The notes under the pieces are model-generated. The model saw only the letters and a list, made by a program, of their open reading frames with translations. It did not search any database and was not told where the DNA came from. This document shows, one piece after another, positions 45,523-54,326 of a stretch of 64,000 nucleotides of DNA. The first letter of the stretch is position 1, and every line of letters starts with the position of its first letter. The DNA is from Brevibacillus reuszeri (GTDB lineage Bacteria; Bacillota; Bacilli; Brevibacillales; Brevibacillaceae), in contig NZ_BEXF01000001.1 in NCBI RefSeq assembly GCF_002897295.1, positions 372,001 through 436,000 on the forward strand, given 5' to 3'. A program made the position numbers and the translations under genes.

Positions 45523-46761
45523 ATGAAAAAGCATGCGAAAATAAGCATCCTTTCTGCTGTTCTCGTTGCCAGTAGCACGCTCGGAGGTTGTGGAGCAGCA
45601 AGCAATCAGGCAAACAACGGAGCTACTGCTACCCAAAGCCCTGCCAGCTCATCTGAAGGCGCAACGACAAACCATGCAGAAGCTGGGGGAAAAATTTTGG
45701 TTGCGACCCAAAGCCCTCTATCTGGAGCTTCCTCTTCACTGGGCGATGCGATCAAAAGCGGTGCGGAATACGCGCTGAATCAAAAAAAGGAAGAGTTCAA
45801 AAAGCTTGGCTTTGACTTGCAATTGTATCCGCAGGACGATCAGGCTGATCCCAAAATGGGCGTAGCGAACGCAGAGATGCTGATCTCCAATCCCGAAGTG
45901 CTTGGGGTAATCGGTCATCTAAACTCCGGGGTGGCGATCGCAGCTTCTGTCAAATACGAGGAAGGCGGATTGGTCATGGTGTCGCCTGCTAACACAGCCG
46001 TGAAGCTGACCGAAGAGGGCAAAAAGACGGTGCATCGCATCGTAGCCAGGGATGACGCACAGGGACCGAAAGCTGCGATGTATGCCAAAGCGGCGTTGGG
46101 AGTAAAAAGTGTGTTTATTCTCCATGACAAAACTTCATACGGCCAAGGCTTGACCGGCGAAGTCAAAGCCCAATTTGAAAAAGACGGAATCGAGGTACTG
46201 GGTTACGAAGGCGTGACGGTCGGAGAGAAGGATTATACGGCTGTTCTTAATCAGGTGATGGCGAAAAATCCGGACATGATTTATTTCGGCGGTCACTATC
46301 CAGAGGGTGGCATTATCGTCAAGCAAGCGCGGCAAAAAAATTACAAGGGCATTTTCATGGGCGGAGACGGACTTGATTCCTCTGACATGGTGAAAATTGC
46401 GGGACCTGCCGCCGAGGGTGTCGTCTTTACCTCCATATCCGGGGATGTGACGCAGACGGAGGAAGGCAAGAAATGGGCGGAGGAATATAAAGCGGCGATG
46501 AATAAACCGCTGGAAACACTCTCGGTATACGGCTTTGACTCTACGAATCTGCTGCTGAATGCCATGGTGGAAGCGATCAAAGCAAATGGTGGCAAAAAGC
46601 CTACGAGAGAGCAGGTGCTAGAAGCGGTTCACAAGACAAAAGACTTCAAGGGCCAGTTTACAACGGTCACTTTTGATGACAAAGGGGATAACCAAAGCGC
46701 CGACGTATTTATATTCAAATACGAGAACGATAAGTCCGTATACGTAGGCAAGGTAGAGTAA
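45523..46761 (+). CDS. Branched-chain-type ABC transporter substrate-binding lipoprotein (LivK family), first copy
   Basis: This 412-residue lipoprotein has a signal peptide with lipobox LGGC, a Thr/Ser/Ala-rich linker and the type I periplasmic-binding fold of LivJ/LivK (QSPLSGASSSLGDAIKSGAEYALNQ; QDDQADPKMGVANAEMLI; GHLNSGVAIAASVKYEEGGLVMVSPANT; DKTSYGQGL). It lies inside a hut operon, so the ligand is more probably histidine, urocanate or a related compound than leucine. GGGGG lies before the ATG. Confidence 0.9.
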   Translation: MKKHAKISILSAVLVASSTLGGCGAASNQANNGATATQSPASSSEGATTNHAEAGGKILVATQSPLSGASSSLGDAIKSGAEYALNQKKEEFKKLGFDLQLYPQDDQADPKMGVANAEMLISNPEVLGVIGHLNSGVAIAASVKYEEGGLVMVSPANTAVKLTEEGKKTVHRIVARDDAQGPKAAMYAKAALGVKSVFILHDKTSYGQGLTGEVKAQFEKDGIEVLGYEGVTVGEKDYTAVLNQVMAKNPDMIYFGGHYPEGGIIVKQARQKNYKGIFMGGDGLDSSDMVKIAGPAAEGVVFTSISGDVTQTEEGKKWAEEYKAAMNKPLETLSVYGFDSTNLLLNAMVEAIKANGGKKPTREQVLEAVHKTKDFKGQFTTVTFDDKGDNQSADVFIFKYENDKSVYVGKVE

Positions 46762-46780
46762 TCAGGACCAATGGAAAGGA

Positions 46781-48304
46781 ATGGATGAGCCAGTGACACA
46801 AGCACAATTTGCCGAAGTAGTGGAGCTAGACGGAGAGCGATTGACGCGTGAACAGCTGCGTCAGATTGTGGAGAGGAAAGCGACGTGCGTCATATCGGAG
46901 GAGGCATGGATACGAGTACAGGAAAGTCGCAGGCGAATCGAAGAGCAGGTGGCCACAGGAAAAATCATCTATGGCGTCAATACAGGCTTTGGAAAGCTTA
47001 GTGATGTAAGCATTGATGCAGAAGACGTTGGCCTTTTGCAATTGAATCTCTTGCGGGCCGATGCGGTTGGCGTAGGAGAACCACTGCCTACACCCGTTAT
47101 TCGGGCGATGCTCGTCTTGCGTGCGAATGCGCTTGCCAAAGGCTATTCCGGAATCCGTGCGGAAACCTTGCAGCTTTTGATTGATTGCCTGAACCGCGGC
47201 ATTCATCCTATCGTCCCTTCCAAGGGCTCACTTGGCGCAAGTGGAGATTTGGCTCCTTTGGCTCATATGGCGTTGATTCTCGTTGGAGAAGGCTATGCGG
47301 AATACGAGGGAGAGCGTTTGCCTGGAAAAGTGGCACTGGAGCGTGCTGGACTTGCCGCAGTCAAGCTGGGTGCGAAGGAAGGCTTGGCTTTGATTAACGG
47401 GACGCAATGTATGACGGGCGTAGGAGCAATCGCGATTACGGAGGCTGAGCATCTCGGGCTGGCCGCGGATATGGCAGCTTGCCTGACGATGGAAGCGCTG
47501 CGTGGGATCATCGATGCCTTTTCGCCTGAACTGCTGGCGACTCGCCCGCACAAAGAGCTGGAGCTGGTAGCGGGACGTATTCGGACATGGCTGGGCGGCA
47601 GTCGGCGAATTACTCAGCAGGGGGAGCTGCGCGTACAGGATGCCTACTCGATTCGTTGCATTCCGCAAGTGCATGGCGCTTCCTGGCAAGCGTGGGGATA
47701 TGCCGAAGATAAAATTTTGACAGAGATGAATGCAACGACTGACAACCCGATCGTGCTTGAGGATGGACGTGTTCTCTCGGGTGGGCAATTCCACGGTCAG
47801 CCGATTGCTTTGGCGATGGATTTGCTCAAAATCGCCGCTGCCGAGTGGGCCAATATTTCCGAGCGTAGAATCGAGCGACTCGTTAATCCGCAGCTGAGCG
47901 GCCTATCGCCTTTTCTCGCACCCAATCCGGGCCTTGAATGTGGATTGATGGTTGCCCAGTACGCAGCTGCCGCACTTGTTTCGGAAAATAAGGTGCTCGC
48001 CCATCCCGCCAGCGTCGATTCAATTCCGTCCTCGGCAAATCAGGAAGACCATGTCAGCATGGGGACGATTGCGGCACGTCAATCACGTGAAATCATTGCG
48101 AATGCAGCTCGTGTTATTGCGATAGAAATGATTTGCGCTTCGCAGGCGATTTATTTGCAGCAAGCAGAGGATGACCTGGCACCGCGAACACGCCAGCACC
48201 TGGAGTGGGTACGAGAAATCATCCCGCCACTTACGACGGATACAGCGATCAGTGAGCAGATTGAAATGCTTGCGCAGGCATTGCTAGCAGAAGAGATCGT
48301 GTGA
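46781..48304 (+). CDS. hutH: Histidine ammonia-lyase HutH
   Basis: This 507-residue lyase removes ammonia from L-histidine to give urocanate, the first step of the pathway. The MIO cofactor forms from Ala153-Ser154-Gly155 in GSLGASGDLAPLAH. NTGFG (Tyr-Gly-Val-Asn-Thr-Gly), NGTQCMTG and QDAYSIRC are conserved active-site blocks. The length matches the family (about 508). The ATG at 46781 directly abuts AAAGGA; an in-frame GTG at 46793 is an alternative start with better spacing. Unusually, hutH is fifth in the operon, flanked on both sides by solute-binding protein genes. Confidence 0.95.
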   Translation: MDEPVTQAQFAEVVELDGERLTREQLRQIVERKATCVISEEAWIRVQESRRRIEEQVATGKIIYGVNTGFGKLSDVSIDAEDVGLLQLNLLRADAVGVGEPLPTPVIRAMLVLRANALAKGYSGIRAETLQLLIDCLNRGIHPIVPSKGSLGASGDLAPLAHMALILVGEGYAEYEGERLPGKVALERAGLAAVKLGAKEGLALINGTQCMTGVGAIAITEAEHLGLAADMAACLTMEALRGIIDAFSPELLATRPHKELELVAGRIRTWLGGSRRITQQGELRVQDAYSIRCIPQVHGASWQAWGYAEDKILTEMNATTDNPIVLEDGRVLSGGQFHGQPIALAMDLLKIAAAEWANISERRIERLVNPQLSGLSPFLAPNPGLECGLMVAQYAAAALVSENKVLAHPASVDSIPSSANQEDHVSMGTIAARQSREIIANAARVIAIEMICASQAIYLQQAEDDLAPRTRQHLEWVREIIPPLTTDTAISEQIEMLAQALLAEEIV

Positions 48305-48349
48305 ATGTGTCGGAATATTTTGCGAATAATTCCGCTAAAGGGGGTATGC

Positions 48350-49504
48350 GTGTTGAAAAAACGGAATGGATTGTTCGCCGCCTTTTTAGGAGTGGCACTT
48401 CTCGTATCGGGATGTGCGGGGAGTAACTCTGCCAGCTCGTCAGCCGATGCGAATACAATCAAAGTGGGCTGGTTCGGACCGTTAACCGGCCCCACGGCAA
48501 CAGATGGTACGCTCAGTCGGGACGCAGCCTTGCTTGCTGTTGAGCAGGTGAATGCTGCTGGAGGGATAGGCGGCAAGCAAGTTCAGCTCGTCACGGAGGA
48601 TGACCAAGGCAAACCGGAAGAAGCGCTCAAAGCTGTGCAAAAATTAATCAACAGCGACAAAGTAGTGGCGCTCGTGAATGGCGCATACAGCGGACCTGCC
48701 AAAACGGTTGCTCCTAAAGTGCAAGAAGCCAAAATCCCGATGGTCGTCGCGTACGCCGTTCATCCGGACATTACCAAAGGGGGAGACTACGTCAATCGGG
48801 TGATTTATACCGGTGATATCCAGGGCAAAGCAATGGCGGATTATGCGGTGAATGACCTGAAAAAGAAAAATATTGCTGTCCTGTATGTGAACATTGACTA
48901 CGGAAAGTCCATTTATGGCGCATTCAAAATCGAGGCAGAGAAGCTTGGTGCCAAAGTGGTGATCGATAAGCCGTTCAAGATGGGAGACAAGGATTTCAGC
49001 TCACTTTTAACCGCGATAAAGGCAGCGAATCCAGATGCGCTCTATGTCGTGGGATATTACAACGAGGCGGCGGCTATCGTCCAGCAGGCTAAAGAAGCGG
49101 GAATCGGTGCACAGCTATTGGGCGTGGACGGATTTGATTCTCCGAAATATTTGGAGCTGGGGAAATCAAACACGGAGGACTCTACCTTTACGACCTCGTT
49201 CTACACATCGGATCAGCGTGACATTGTCCAGAAATTTGTCAAAGACTATACGGCAAAATACAAGAGTGAGCCTGGGATGCTGGCGTCCCAAAGCTATGAT
49301 GCCGCAATGGTCATTTTAGAAGGAATGAAAAAGGTGGGGACCGACAAAGAGCAGCTTGCCAAAGCGATCAACGAAACGAAAGATTTTGAGGGCACCTCAG
49401 GAAAAATAACGTTTGGAGCCGATCATGAGGTCATCAAGCCCGTCATTTTTATGACGATCAAGGATGGAAAGTTCCAATTCGTCCATTCGAAGGTATACAA
49501 CTAA
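48350..49504 (+). CDS. Branched-chain-type ABC transporter substrate-binding lipoprotein (LivK family), second copy
   Basis: This lipoprotein of about 384 residues has lipobox LVSGC and the LivK-type fold (VGWFGPLTGPTATDGTLSRDAALLAVEQVNAAGG; EDDQGKPEEALKAVQKLI; NGAYSGPAKTVAPKVQEAKIPMV). It differs clearly from the binding protein before hutH, so the operon supplies one permease with two different binding proteins. GTG at 48350 (AAAGGGG at 5 bases) or TTG at 48353 are both possible starts; the open frame upstream to 48305 lacks a signal. Confidence 0.9.
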   Translation: MLKKRNGLFAAFLGVALLVSGCAGSNSASSSADANTIKVGWFGPLTGPTATDGTLSRDAALLAVEQVNAAGGIGGKQVQLVTEDDQGKPEEALKAVQKLINSDKVVALVNGAYSGPAKTVAPKVQEAKIPMVVAYAVHPDITKGGDYVNRVIYTGDIQGKAMADYAVNDLKKKNIAVLYVNIDYGKSIYGAFKIEAEKLGAKVVIDKPFKMGDKDFSSLLTAIKAANPDALYVVGYYNEAAAIVQQAKEAGIGAQLLGVDGFDSPKYLELGKSNTEDSTFTTSFYTSDQRDIVQKFVKDYTAKYKSEPGMLASQSYDAAMVILEGMKKVGTDKEQLAKAINETKDFEGTSGKITFGADHEVIKPVIFMTIKDGKFQFVHSKVYN

Positions 49505-49529
49505 ACCAATCTGTGAGCGATATGTGGGG

Positions 49530-49559
49530 AAAGAGGACTAATCGGCTGGTCCTCTTTTT
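49530..49559 (+). terminator. Hairpin with five T residues between binding-protein and permease genes
   Basis: AAAGAGGAC pairs with GTCCTCTTT around a 10-base loop and runs into TTTTT. Inside the operon it probably acts as a partial terminator that keeps binding-protein transcript above permease transcript. Confidence 0.65.
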
Positions 49560-49609
49560 GGCAATTCAATGGTTTTTACCATTTTTTAGAAAAAGGGGTG
49601 AAGCGAGGT

Positions 49610-50491
49610 ATGCTTGCTCAACAACTGCTCAATGGTGTAGCACTAGGCTTTCATTATGTCCTGATCGCGCTTGGCCTTACGATGGTGTATGGTGTCTTGA
49701 GACTGCTCCATTTTGCGCATGGTGTGATCTACATGATCGGAGCCTTTGCAGCCATGATCGGTATTTTGTACTTGCAGCTTCCTTTTGCAGTTGCTCTGCT
49801 TTTTGCCATGGTCGTATCGGGGATTGTCGGTATGAGCATTGAGCGTTTTGCCTATCGGCCGCTGCGGGGAACGCATCCGATCACGACGCTGATCAGTGGG
49901 GTTGGTATTTCGATTTTCCTGGAAAATGTCTTTCAGGTGATGTTTACCTCCGATTCGCGCGCTTTTCCGGAAACGGGAATAACAACCTCGATCATCACGC
50001 TCACAGATTCGATCACGATTACGAACACAAAGCTGTACATCATCATCGCAGGGGTGGTTTGTCTCGGCTTGCTGTACGGTTTTCTCAAGCTGACCAAGCT
50101 GGGGATCGCGATTCAGGCGGCCGCTCAGGATATTCGCGCGGCATCGTTAATGGGGATCAACGTCAACCGAGTGGTCGCTGTCACATTTATGCTAGGCTCG
50201 GCTTTAGCTGCGGTTGCAGGGGTTCTCGTTGCCATCAATTTTAACTCGATTTCACCAACGATGGGCGCACTGCCCGGTCTGAAGGCGTTTTGTGTAGTCG
50301 TGCTGGGCGGGCTTGGCTCCATACGCGGTACCATCGTCGGCGGGTTGCTTCTAGGGATCGTTGAGTCACTTGGTGACGGCTTCATGACTGACCTCGTGAT
50401 TGATAAAGACGCGATTGCGTTTGTGATCCTCATTTTGATTTTGCTGATCAGACCATCTGGGTTGTTTGGTAAGCATATTGAGAAAGTGTAG
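49610..50491 (+). CDS. livH: Branched-chain-type ABC transporter permease (LivH family)
   Basis: This 293-residue membrane protein has about eight helices. LLNGVALGFHYVLIALGLTMVYGVLRLLHFAHG is the LivH signature region, and GLKAFCVVVLGGLGSIRGTIVGG holds the loop that meets the ATPase. ATG at 49610 preceded by GCGAGG and AAGGGG; the frame also opens at a GTG at 49598. Together with LivM it forms the channel for the two LivK-like binding proteins in the operon. Confidence 0.92.
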   Translation: MLAQQLLNGVALGFHYVLIALGLTMVYGVLRLLHFAHGVIYMIGAFAAMIGILYLQLPFAVALLFAMVVSGIVGMSIERFAYRPLRGTHPITTLISGVGISIFLENVFQVMFTSDSRAFPETGITTSIITLTDSITITNTKLYIIIAGVVCLGLLYGFLKLTKLGIAIQAAAQDIRAASLMGINVNRVVAVTFMLGSALAAVAGVLVAINFNSISPTMGALPGLKAFCVVVLGGLGSIRGTIVGGLLLGIVESLGDGFMTDLVIDKDAIAFVILILILLIRPSGLFGKHIEKV

Positions 50492-50494
50492 GTG

Positions 50495-51451
50495 ATGAAT
50501 CTGATGGATGACATGTTGAACCCGTACTACGTCGATATTGTCGTCTTCTTGATCATCTATCTCCTGCTGGGACTCGGCTTGAATCTGATTACGGGCTATG
50601 CGGGACAGGTATCGCTCGGGCACGCGGCCTTTTACGGCATCGGGGCCTATAGCTCTGCGATTTTGTCAGTCACGTACGGTATGAATCCGTGGGCCTCGAT
50701 GGGGAGTGCTGTGGTCATTACGTTTGTTATCAGTGCGATTTTGGGTCTGCCCAGCTTACGGGTACGAGAAGATTTTTTAGCGATAACCACACTCGGGCTT
50801 GGATTGATTGCCCAATCTGTTTTTAAAAATGCGGAAATTACAGGTGGTGCTTACGGGATTGATTCGATCCCCGTTCCCTCGTTGTTTGGGGTGGAGCTGA
50901 AAAACGTAGGCTACCTGCTGCTGGTCGTCGTTGTACTGTTGGCGGGAATTTTTGTGATGCAAAAGATAACGAAATCCCGCATAGGACGGGCATGGATGAC
51001 GATACGAGAGGATGAGATGGTGGCGCAGGCGATGGGCATTAACACCACCTACTACAAAGTGCTGGTGTTTGCGATAGGCGGGGCGTATGCGGGAGCGGCC
51101 GGGGCGCTTTTTGCCCACAAGGCATCGTATATCAGTGCAGAATCGTTTGGCTTCACGATCTCTGTGACCGTACTTAGCATGGTGGTGCTGGGAGGACTCG
51201 GCAGTATTCGCGGCACCCTGTTTGGTGTCGGTGTCTTGTACCTTTTGCCCGAGCTGTTTCGCTTGTTCAAGCTTGATTTTATGGAGATGCAAAACCTCGA
51301 CGTGTACAAAATGATGGTCTATGGCCTGCTGATGGTGATCGTGATGCGTTACCGTCCAAAAGGCTTGTTTGGAAAGACTGGCTTTAAAAAGAATAAGAGC
51401 TACTCGCGAGGCAAGGAAGCGTCGATCAAGGGTGGTGATCAGGTTGCTTAA
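50495..51451 (+). CDS. livM: Branched-chain-type ABC transporter permease (LivM family)
   Basis: This 318-residue membrane protein has about nine helices. YLLLGLGLNLITGYAGQVSLGHAAFYGIGAY is the LivM signature, followed by LGLPSLRVREDFLAITTLG and the ATPase-docking VLGGLGSIRGTLFG. The ATG at 50495 lies 3 bases after the livH stop. An ATG at 50504 is the alternative. The C-terminus overlaps livG. Confidence 0.92.
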   Translation: MNLMDDMLNPYYVDIVVFLIIYLLLGLGLNLITGYAGQVSLGHAAFYGIGAYSSAILSVTYGMNPWASMGSAVVITFVISAILGLPSLRVREDFLAITTLGLGLIAQSVFKNAEITGGAYGIDSIPVPSLFGVELKNVGYLLLVVVVLLAGIFVMQKITKSRIGRAWMTIREDEMVAQAMGINTTYYKVLVFAIGGAYAGAAGALFAHKASYISAESFGFTISVTVLSMVVLGGLGSIRGTLFGVGVLYLLPELFRLFKLDFMEMQNLDVYKMMVYGLLMVIVMRYRPKGLFGKTGFKKNKSYSRGKEASIKGGDQVA

Positions 51452-52229
51452 AATCGAAGGTATCACAAAGCGCTTCGGAGGCTTGGTTGCAGTAGATCAG
51501 GTAAGCCTGCAAGTGAACCAGGGCGAGATTTTTGGCTTGATCGGTCCAAATGGGGCAGGGAAGACAACCTTTTTTAACATCTTGACCGGGATTTACAAGC
51601 CAGATGCTGGCACCATCATGTTTGAGGAAAAGCCGATTCACGGTCTAAAGCCGTTTCGGATTGCCAAAAGCGGGATATCGCGGACGTTTCAAAACATCCG
51701 TTTATTGAAAGAAGAAACTGTTCTGGACAATGTGGCGCTGGGTATGTTCGGCAAAACGTCCAGTGGACTGTGGGCCGCCATTTTGGGGCTTCGCTCGGCA
51801 AAGGATGAAGAAGCAATTGTGCATACGGAAAGCTTGCGTCTGCTGGAGCTGGTTGGACTTGCGAACTATGAGCAGCTGGAGGCAGGAAGTCTATCCTACG
51901 GGAATCAGCGGCGTGTGGAGATAGCCAGAGCGCTCGTTGCCAAGCCAAAATTGCTGCTTTTGGATGAACCGACAGCCGGGATGAATGCAGAGGAAGTACA
52001 GGAAATGACAGCGCTTATACGAAAAATCAGGGAGAATGGGACAACTGTCATTCTGATCGAGCATAATGTGACGATGGTGACAGGGCTATGTGATCGGATC
52101 GCTGTGCTGGATCACGGGGTCAAGATTGCCGATGATTCTCCGGAAGCCGTCATTTCCAATCCTGAAGTCATCGAGGCTTACATCGGCAAGGTAGACGATG
52201 AGGGGGTGACTCATCGTGCTGCGAATTGA
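51444..52229 (+). CDS. livG: Branched-chain-type ABC transporter ATP-binding protein (LivG family)
   Basis: This 261-residue ATPase has Walker A GPNGAGKTT, Q-loop SRTFQNIRLL, signature LSYGNQRRVEIARAL, Walker B LLLLDEPTAGM and switch His in IEHNV. LSYGNQRR rather than LSGG is usual for LivG. The TTG at 51444 gives the expected LivG start (MLKIEGITKRFGG) and has GGTGG 8 bases before it; upstream GTGs are possible. It overlaps livM by 8 bases. Confidence 0.91.
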   Translation: MLKIEGITKRFGGLVAVDQVSLQVNQGEIFGLIGPNGAGKTTFFNILTGIYKPDAGTIMFEEKPIHGLKPFRIAKSGISRTFQNIRLLKEETVLDNVALGMFGKTSSGLWAAILGLRSAKDEEAIVHTESLRLLELVGLANYEQLEAGSLSYGNQRRVEIARALVAKPKLLLLDEPTAGMNAEEVQEMTALIRKIRENGTTVILIEHNVTMVTGLCDRIAVLDHGVKIADDSPEAVISNPEVIEAYIGKVDDEGVTHRAAN

Positions 52230-52920
52230 ACAGCTGCATGTTTCCTATGGAGGGATTCAGGCGGTTCGCGATGTATCACTTGAAGTCAACGAGGGGGAAG
52301 TCGTGACGCTGATCGGCTCCAATGGGGCTGGAAAAACGACGACCTTGAATGCGATATGCGGGATTACACCTTCTCGCGGAATGATCCAATATCGGGGAGT
52401 CGACTTGCAGGGCAAAGCGACCCACAAAATCGTCCGCGAAGGCATCGTGATGGTTCCAGAGGGGAGGCGGGTTTTTCCCAAGCTGACGGTGGCAGTAAAC
52501 TTACTGATGGGTGCGTACGCCAGGAAAATCTCCAAAGCATCGCTGCGAAAGGAGATGGAAGATATTTACCAGCTGTTTCCTCGGCTGGCTGAACGGGCGA
52601 ACCAGATGGCGGGCACGATGAGTGGAGGGGAGCAGCAGATGCTGGCGATCGGGCGTGCACTGATGGCGAAGCCCAGCTTGCTCATACTGGATGAGCCCTC
52701 CATGGGACTGGCACCGATCGTTGTCAAAGACATATACGACACAATTCGCCGCATCAAAGGGCAGGGTATCACGATTCTATTGGTTGAACAAAACGCATTG
52801 ATGGCGTTGGCCGTAGCAGACCGCGGTTACGTGCTAGAAAATGGAGAGATTCGGCTGCACGATACGGCTCAAAACCTCCGTGAGCAGGATAACGTGAAGA
52901 GGGCGTATTTGGGGAGGTAG
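52216..52920 (+). CDS. livF: Branched-chain-type ABC transporter ATP-binding protein (LivF family)
   Basis: This 234-residue ATPase has Walker A GSNGAGKTT, MVPEGRRVFPKLTV, signature MSGGEQQMLAIGRAL, Walker B LLILDEPSMGL and switch-region VEQNA, all typical of LivF. GTG start with GAGGGGGTG before it, overlapping livG by 14 bases. It is the last gene of the hut-liv operon, before a terminator. Confidence 0.93.
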   Translation: MLRIEQLHVSYGGIQAVRDVSLEVNEGEVVTLIGSNGAGKTTTLNAICGITPSRGMIQYRGVDLQGKATHKIVREGIVMVPEGRRVFPKLTVAVNLLMGAYARKISKASLRKEMEDIYQLFPRLAERANQMAGTMSGGEQQMLAIGRALMAKPSLLILDEPSMGLAPIVVKDIYDTIRRIKGQGITILLVEQNALMALAVADRGYVLENGEIRLHDTAQNLREQDNVKRAYLGR

Positions 52921-52938
52921 CAAGCACGTGGAAATATC

Positions 52939-52969
52939 GAGCATCCTTGATGTAATCAGGATGCTCTTT
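52939..52969 (+). terminator. Terminator of the hut-liv operon
   Basis: GAGCATCCT pairs with AGGATGCTC around a 10-base loop and is followed by TTT and an AT-rich stretch, 19 bases beyond the livF stop. Confidence 0.8.
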
Positions 52970-53426
52970 AATATTGTTGTTACCATAGCAAAGCATCCCT
53001 TGATAGATAGCTTTTAAAAATTGTATGGACTAATCTTCTCTGTAGTAAAGGTCTAAACCCTTGCGTTTTTCATGCTGCAGTCCTTTGCTCTCTTCAGCGC
53101 GTGAATCTCTCGAATGAGGATACAGCCAAAGGAAATCGACCATAAGTTACTGGAAAGAGTGCGATTTTTATTACTTGAATGGGAACGCTAATTTTTACTA
53201 ACAATTACATAGAAATGGTATATTATACCTATTGGATATTTTTTGTCTTTTTATAAAATTGGTATGATTTTGGAATTTCTTTTTTAGAGGTTAGACAGCC
53301 CTATGCGCTCTCACTATATCGACTTCGATCAGTTTTGCTGCGGATGATAGCAGTATCAGCCCGTTAAGTGACGGGCATCTTCCAATCCCGTGTGGCCTAA
53401 ATAATAATAAGTAGGGAGGTTTATAT
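52970..53426 (+). other. Gene-poor region with structured leader before a small secreted protein
   Basis: No convincing gene is seen. A 25-codon frame (53114-53191, MRIQPKEIDHKLLERV...) has no ribosome site. A TG-extended -10 (TATGAT, 53263-53268) is a possible promoter for the gene at 53427. The following 150-base leader contains a perfect hairpin GCCCGT-N6-ACGGGC (53359-53376) and a weaker one CTGC...GCAG (about 53338-53353). It matches no riboswitch class that I can recognise. Confidence 0.4.
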
Positions 53427-53894
53427 ATGAAGAAAAGAAGTGTACTTATTTGTGGGCTTGTTTTAGCTGGTGCTGTTTTCGCTGGTAGCAATCTATATGC
53501 AAGTGAAGATATAGTACAATTAAAAAAATCCAATCACCAGAAAACGCTTCATTCATTGGGAATCGAAGTAAAAACGAAAGATTTGGAAAGAATGACAACT
53601 TTGACGGATGAGAACGGGAAAAAATGGATATATAATGATTTCATCCATAGCGGGATTTTTGAAGAGGAAATGAGAAATAAATATATTGAGGACGTAGCTG
53701 GTGCGTTCATTGAAGTGCAGGACGAAATTATGCAGGAACACGCCAAAGTAGGGGATACAATTCCAGTCATACTCTTGGATGAAGATTTAAAAGAAGGCTC
53801 CTTTTCGTTTAACAGAGAAAATGGAGAAGTTCTAGTTTTCAAACTCAAATATAATGAAAATAATGGAACATGGGATTACGAAAAGGAAAAATAA
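53427..53894 (+). CDS. Small secreted protein of unknown function
   Basis: This 155-residue protein has a signal peptide (about 1-26, KRSVLICGLVLAGAVFAGSNLYA) and a charged mature part rich in Glu, Lys and Asp without Cys. No known family is recognised. GGGAGG lies 9 bases before the ATG. Codon use is markedly more AT-rich than in the neighbouring operons, which suggests different ancestry. It is a single gene between two large catabolic loci and ends at its own terminator. Confidence 0.75.
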   Translation: MKKRSVLICGLVLAGAVFAGSNLYASEDIVQLKKSNHQKTLHSLGIEVKTKDLERMTTLTDENGKKWIYNDFIHSGIFEEEMRNKYIEDVAGAFIEVQDEIMQEHAKVGDTIPVILLDEDLKEGSFSFNRENGEVLVFKLKYNENNGTWDYEKEK

Positions 53895-53906
53895 TACCTT
53901 CGTATG

Positions 53907-53937
53907 TCGCACCCGAAAAGGGTGCGATTTTCATTTT
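53907..53937 (+). terminator. Terminator of the small secreted-protein gene
   Basis: TCGCACCC pairs with GGGTGCGA around GAAAA and is followed by TTTTCATTTT, 12 bases beyond the stop codon. Confidence 0.85.
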
Positions 53938-54241
53938 CTAAATTTACTACCTCGTCCCCCATCTCTTCTGCTTTCAGAATCAAGTGGAGGAGGGAAACGA
54001 TTAATAGATCTCAGTATGAATGGATTAAGGAGCATCGGACTTGCTGCACCTAATATGCTAGATTCTAATAATAAACCGAATGACTTAAAACAGATTGAAA
54101 ATGACGTTCTTAGTTAGTGGCGTCGAGACTCAACTAAAGTGCATCTTTTACGTTTGCTACGGTCGAATAGCAATTTGACTTAAAAGATAAGAACTGATTA
54201 TTTCATCAAAACTGAAATGTCAGATCATTTTAAAAAATGTA
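53938..54241. other. Intergenic stretch without a supported gene
   Basis: AT-rich DNA between the terminator and the LacI-gene promoter. A 33-codon frame (54016-54117, MNGLRSIGLAAPNML...) is open, but its only Shine-Dalgarno-like run (GGAGGAGGG) lies more than 20 bases upstream, so I do not call it. It may be a decayed gene end. Confidence 0.3.
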
Positions 54242-54270
54242 TTGATTTTGTCACCGAGTAGGAATATGAT
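54242..54270 (+). promoter_or_regulatory. Promoter of the LacI regulator gene
   Basis: TTGATT (54242-54247) and TATGAT (54265-54270) are separated by 17 bases. The expected transcription start (about 54277) lies just before the palindromic operator. Confidence 0.75.
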
Positions 54271-54282
54271 GTTTTCAGATAG

Positions 54283-54315
54283 TTAGTTAATCGTTATCGT
54301 ATAACGATTAACTAA
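54283..54315. promoter_or_regulatory. Palindromic operator O1 before the LacI regulator gene
   Basis: TTAGTTAATCGTTA-N5-TAACGATTAACTAA, a perfect 14-bp-arm palindrome, lies directly after the promoter and reaches the ribosome site. The same 11-bp outer arms with equal spacing recur at 55363-55395. It is the probable binding site of the LacI-family protein (autoregulation). Confidence 0.8.
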
Positions 54316-54326
54316 GGAGGCTGTAC

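Noticed and set aside
53114-53191. 25-codon frame encoding a charged helix
   Set aside because: No Shine-Dalgarno sequence and no recognisable promoter directly before it; mentioned only in the intergenic entry.
53291-53533. Minus-strand 80-codon frame that could be a transposase end
   Set aside because: It overlaps the signal-peptide gene at 53427 antisense, has no ribosome site, and only a short AGACAGCCC-like terminus supports a mobile element. No partner repeat was found nearby.
53854-54117. 87-codon plus-strand frame
   Set aside because: It overlaps the 3' end of the secreted-protein gene and crosses that gene's terminator; its start lacks a ribosome site.
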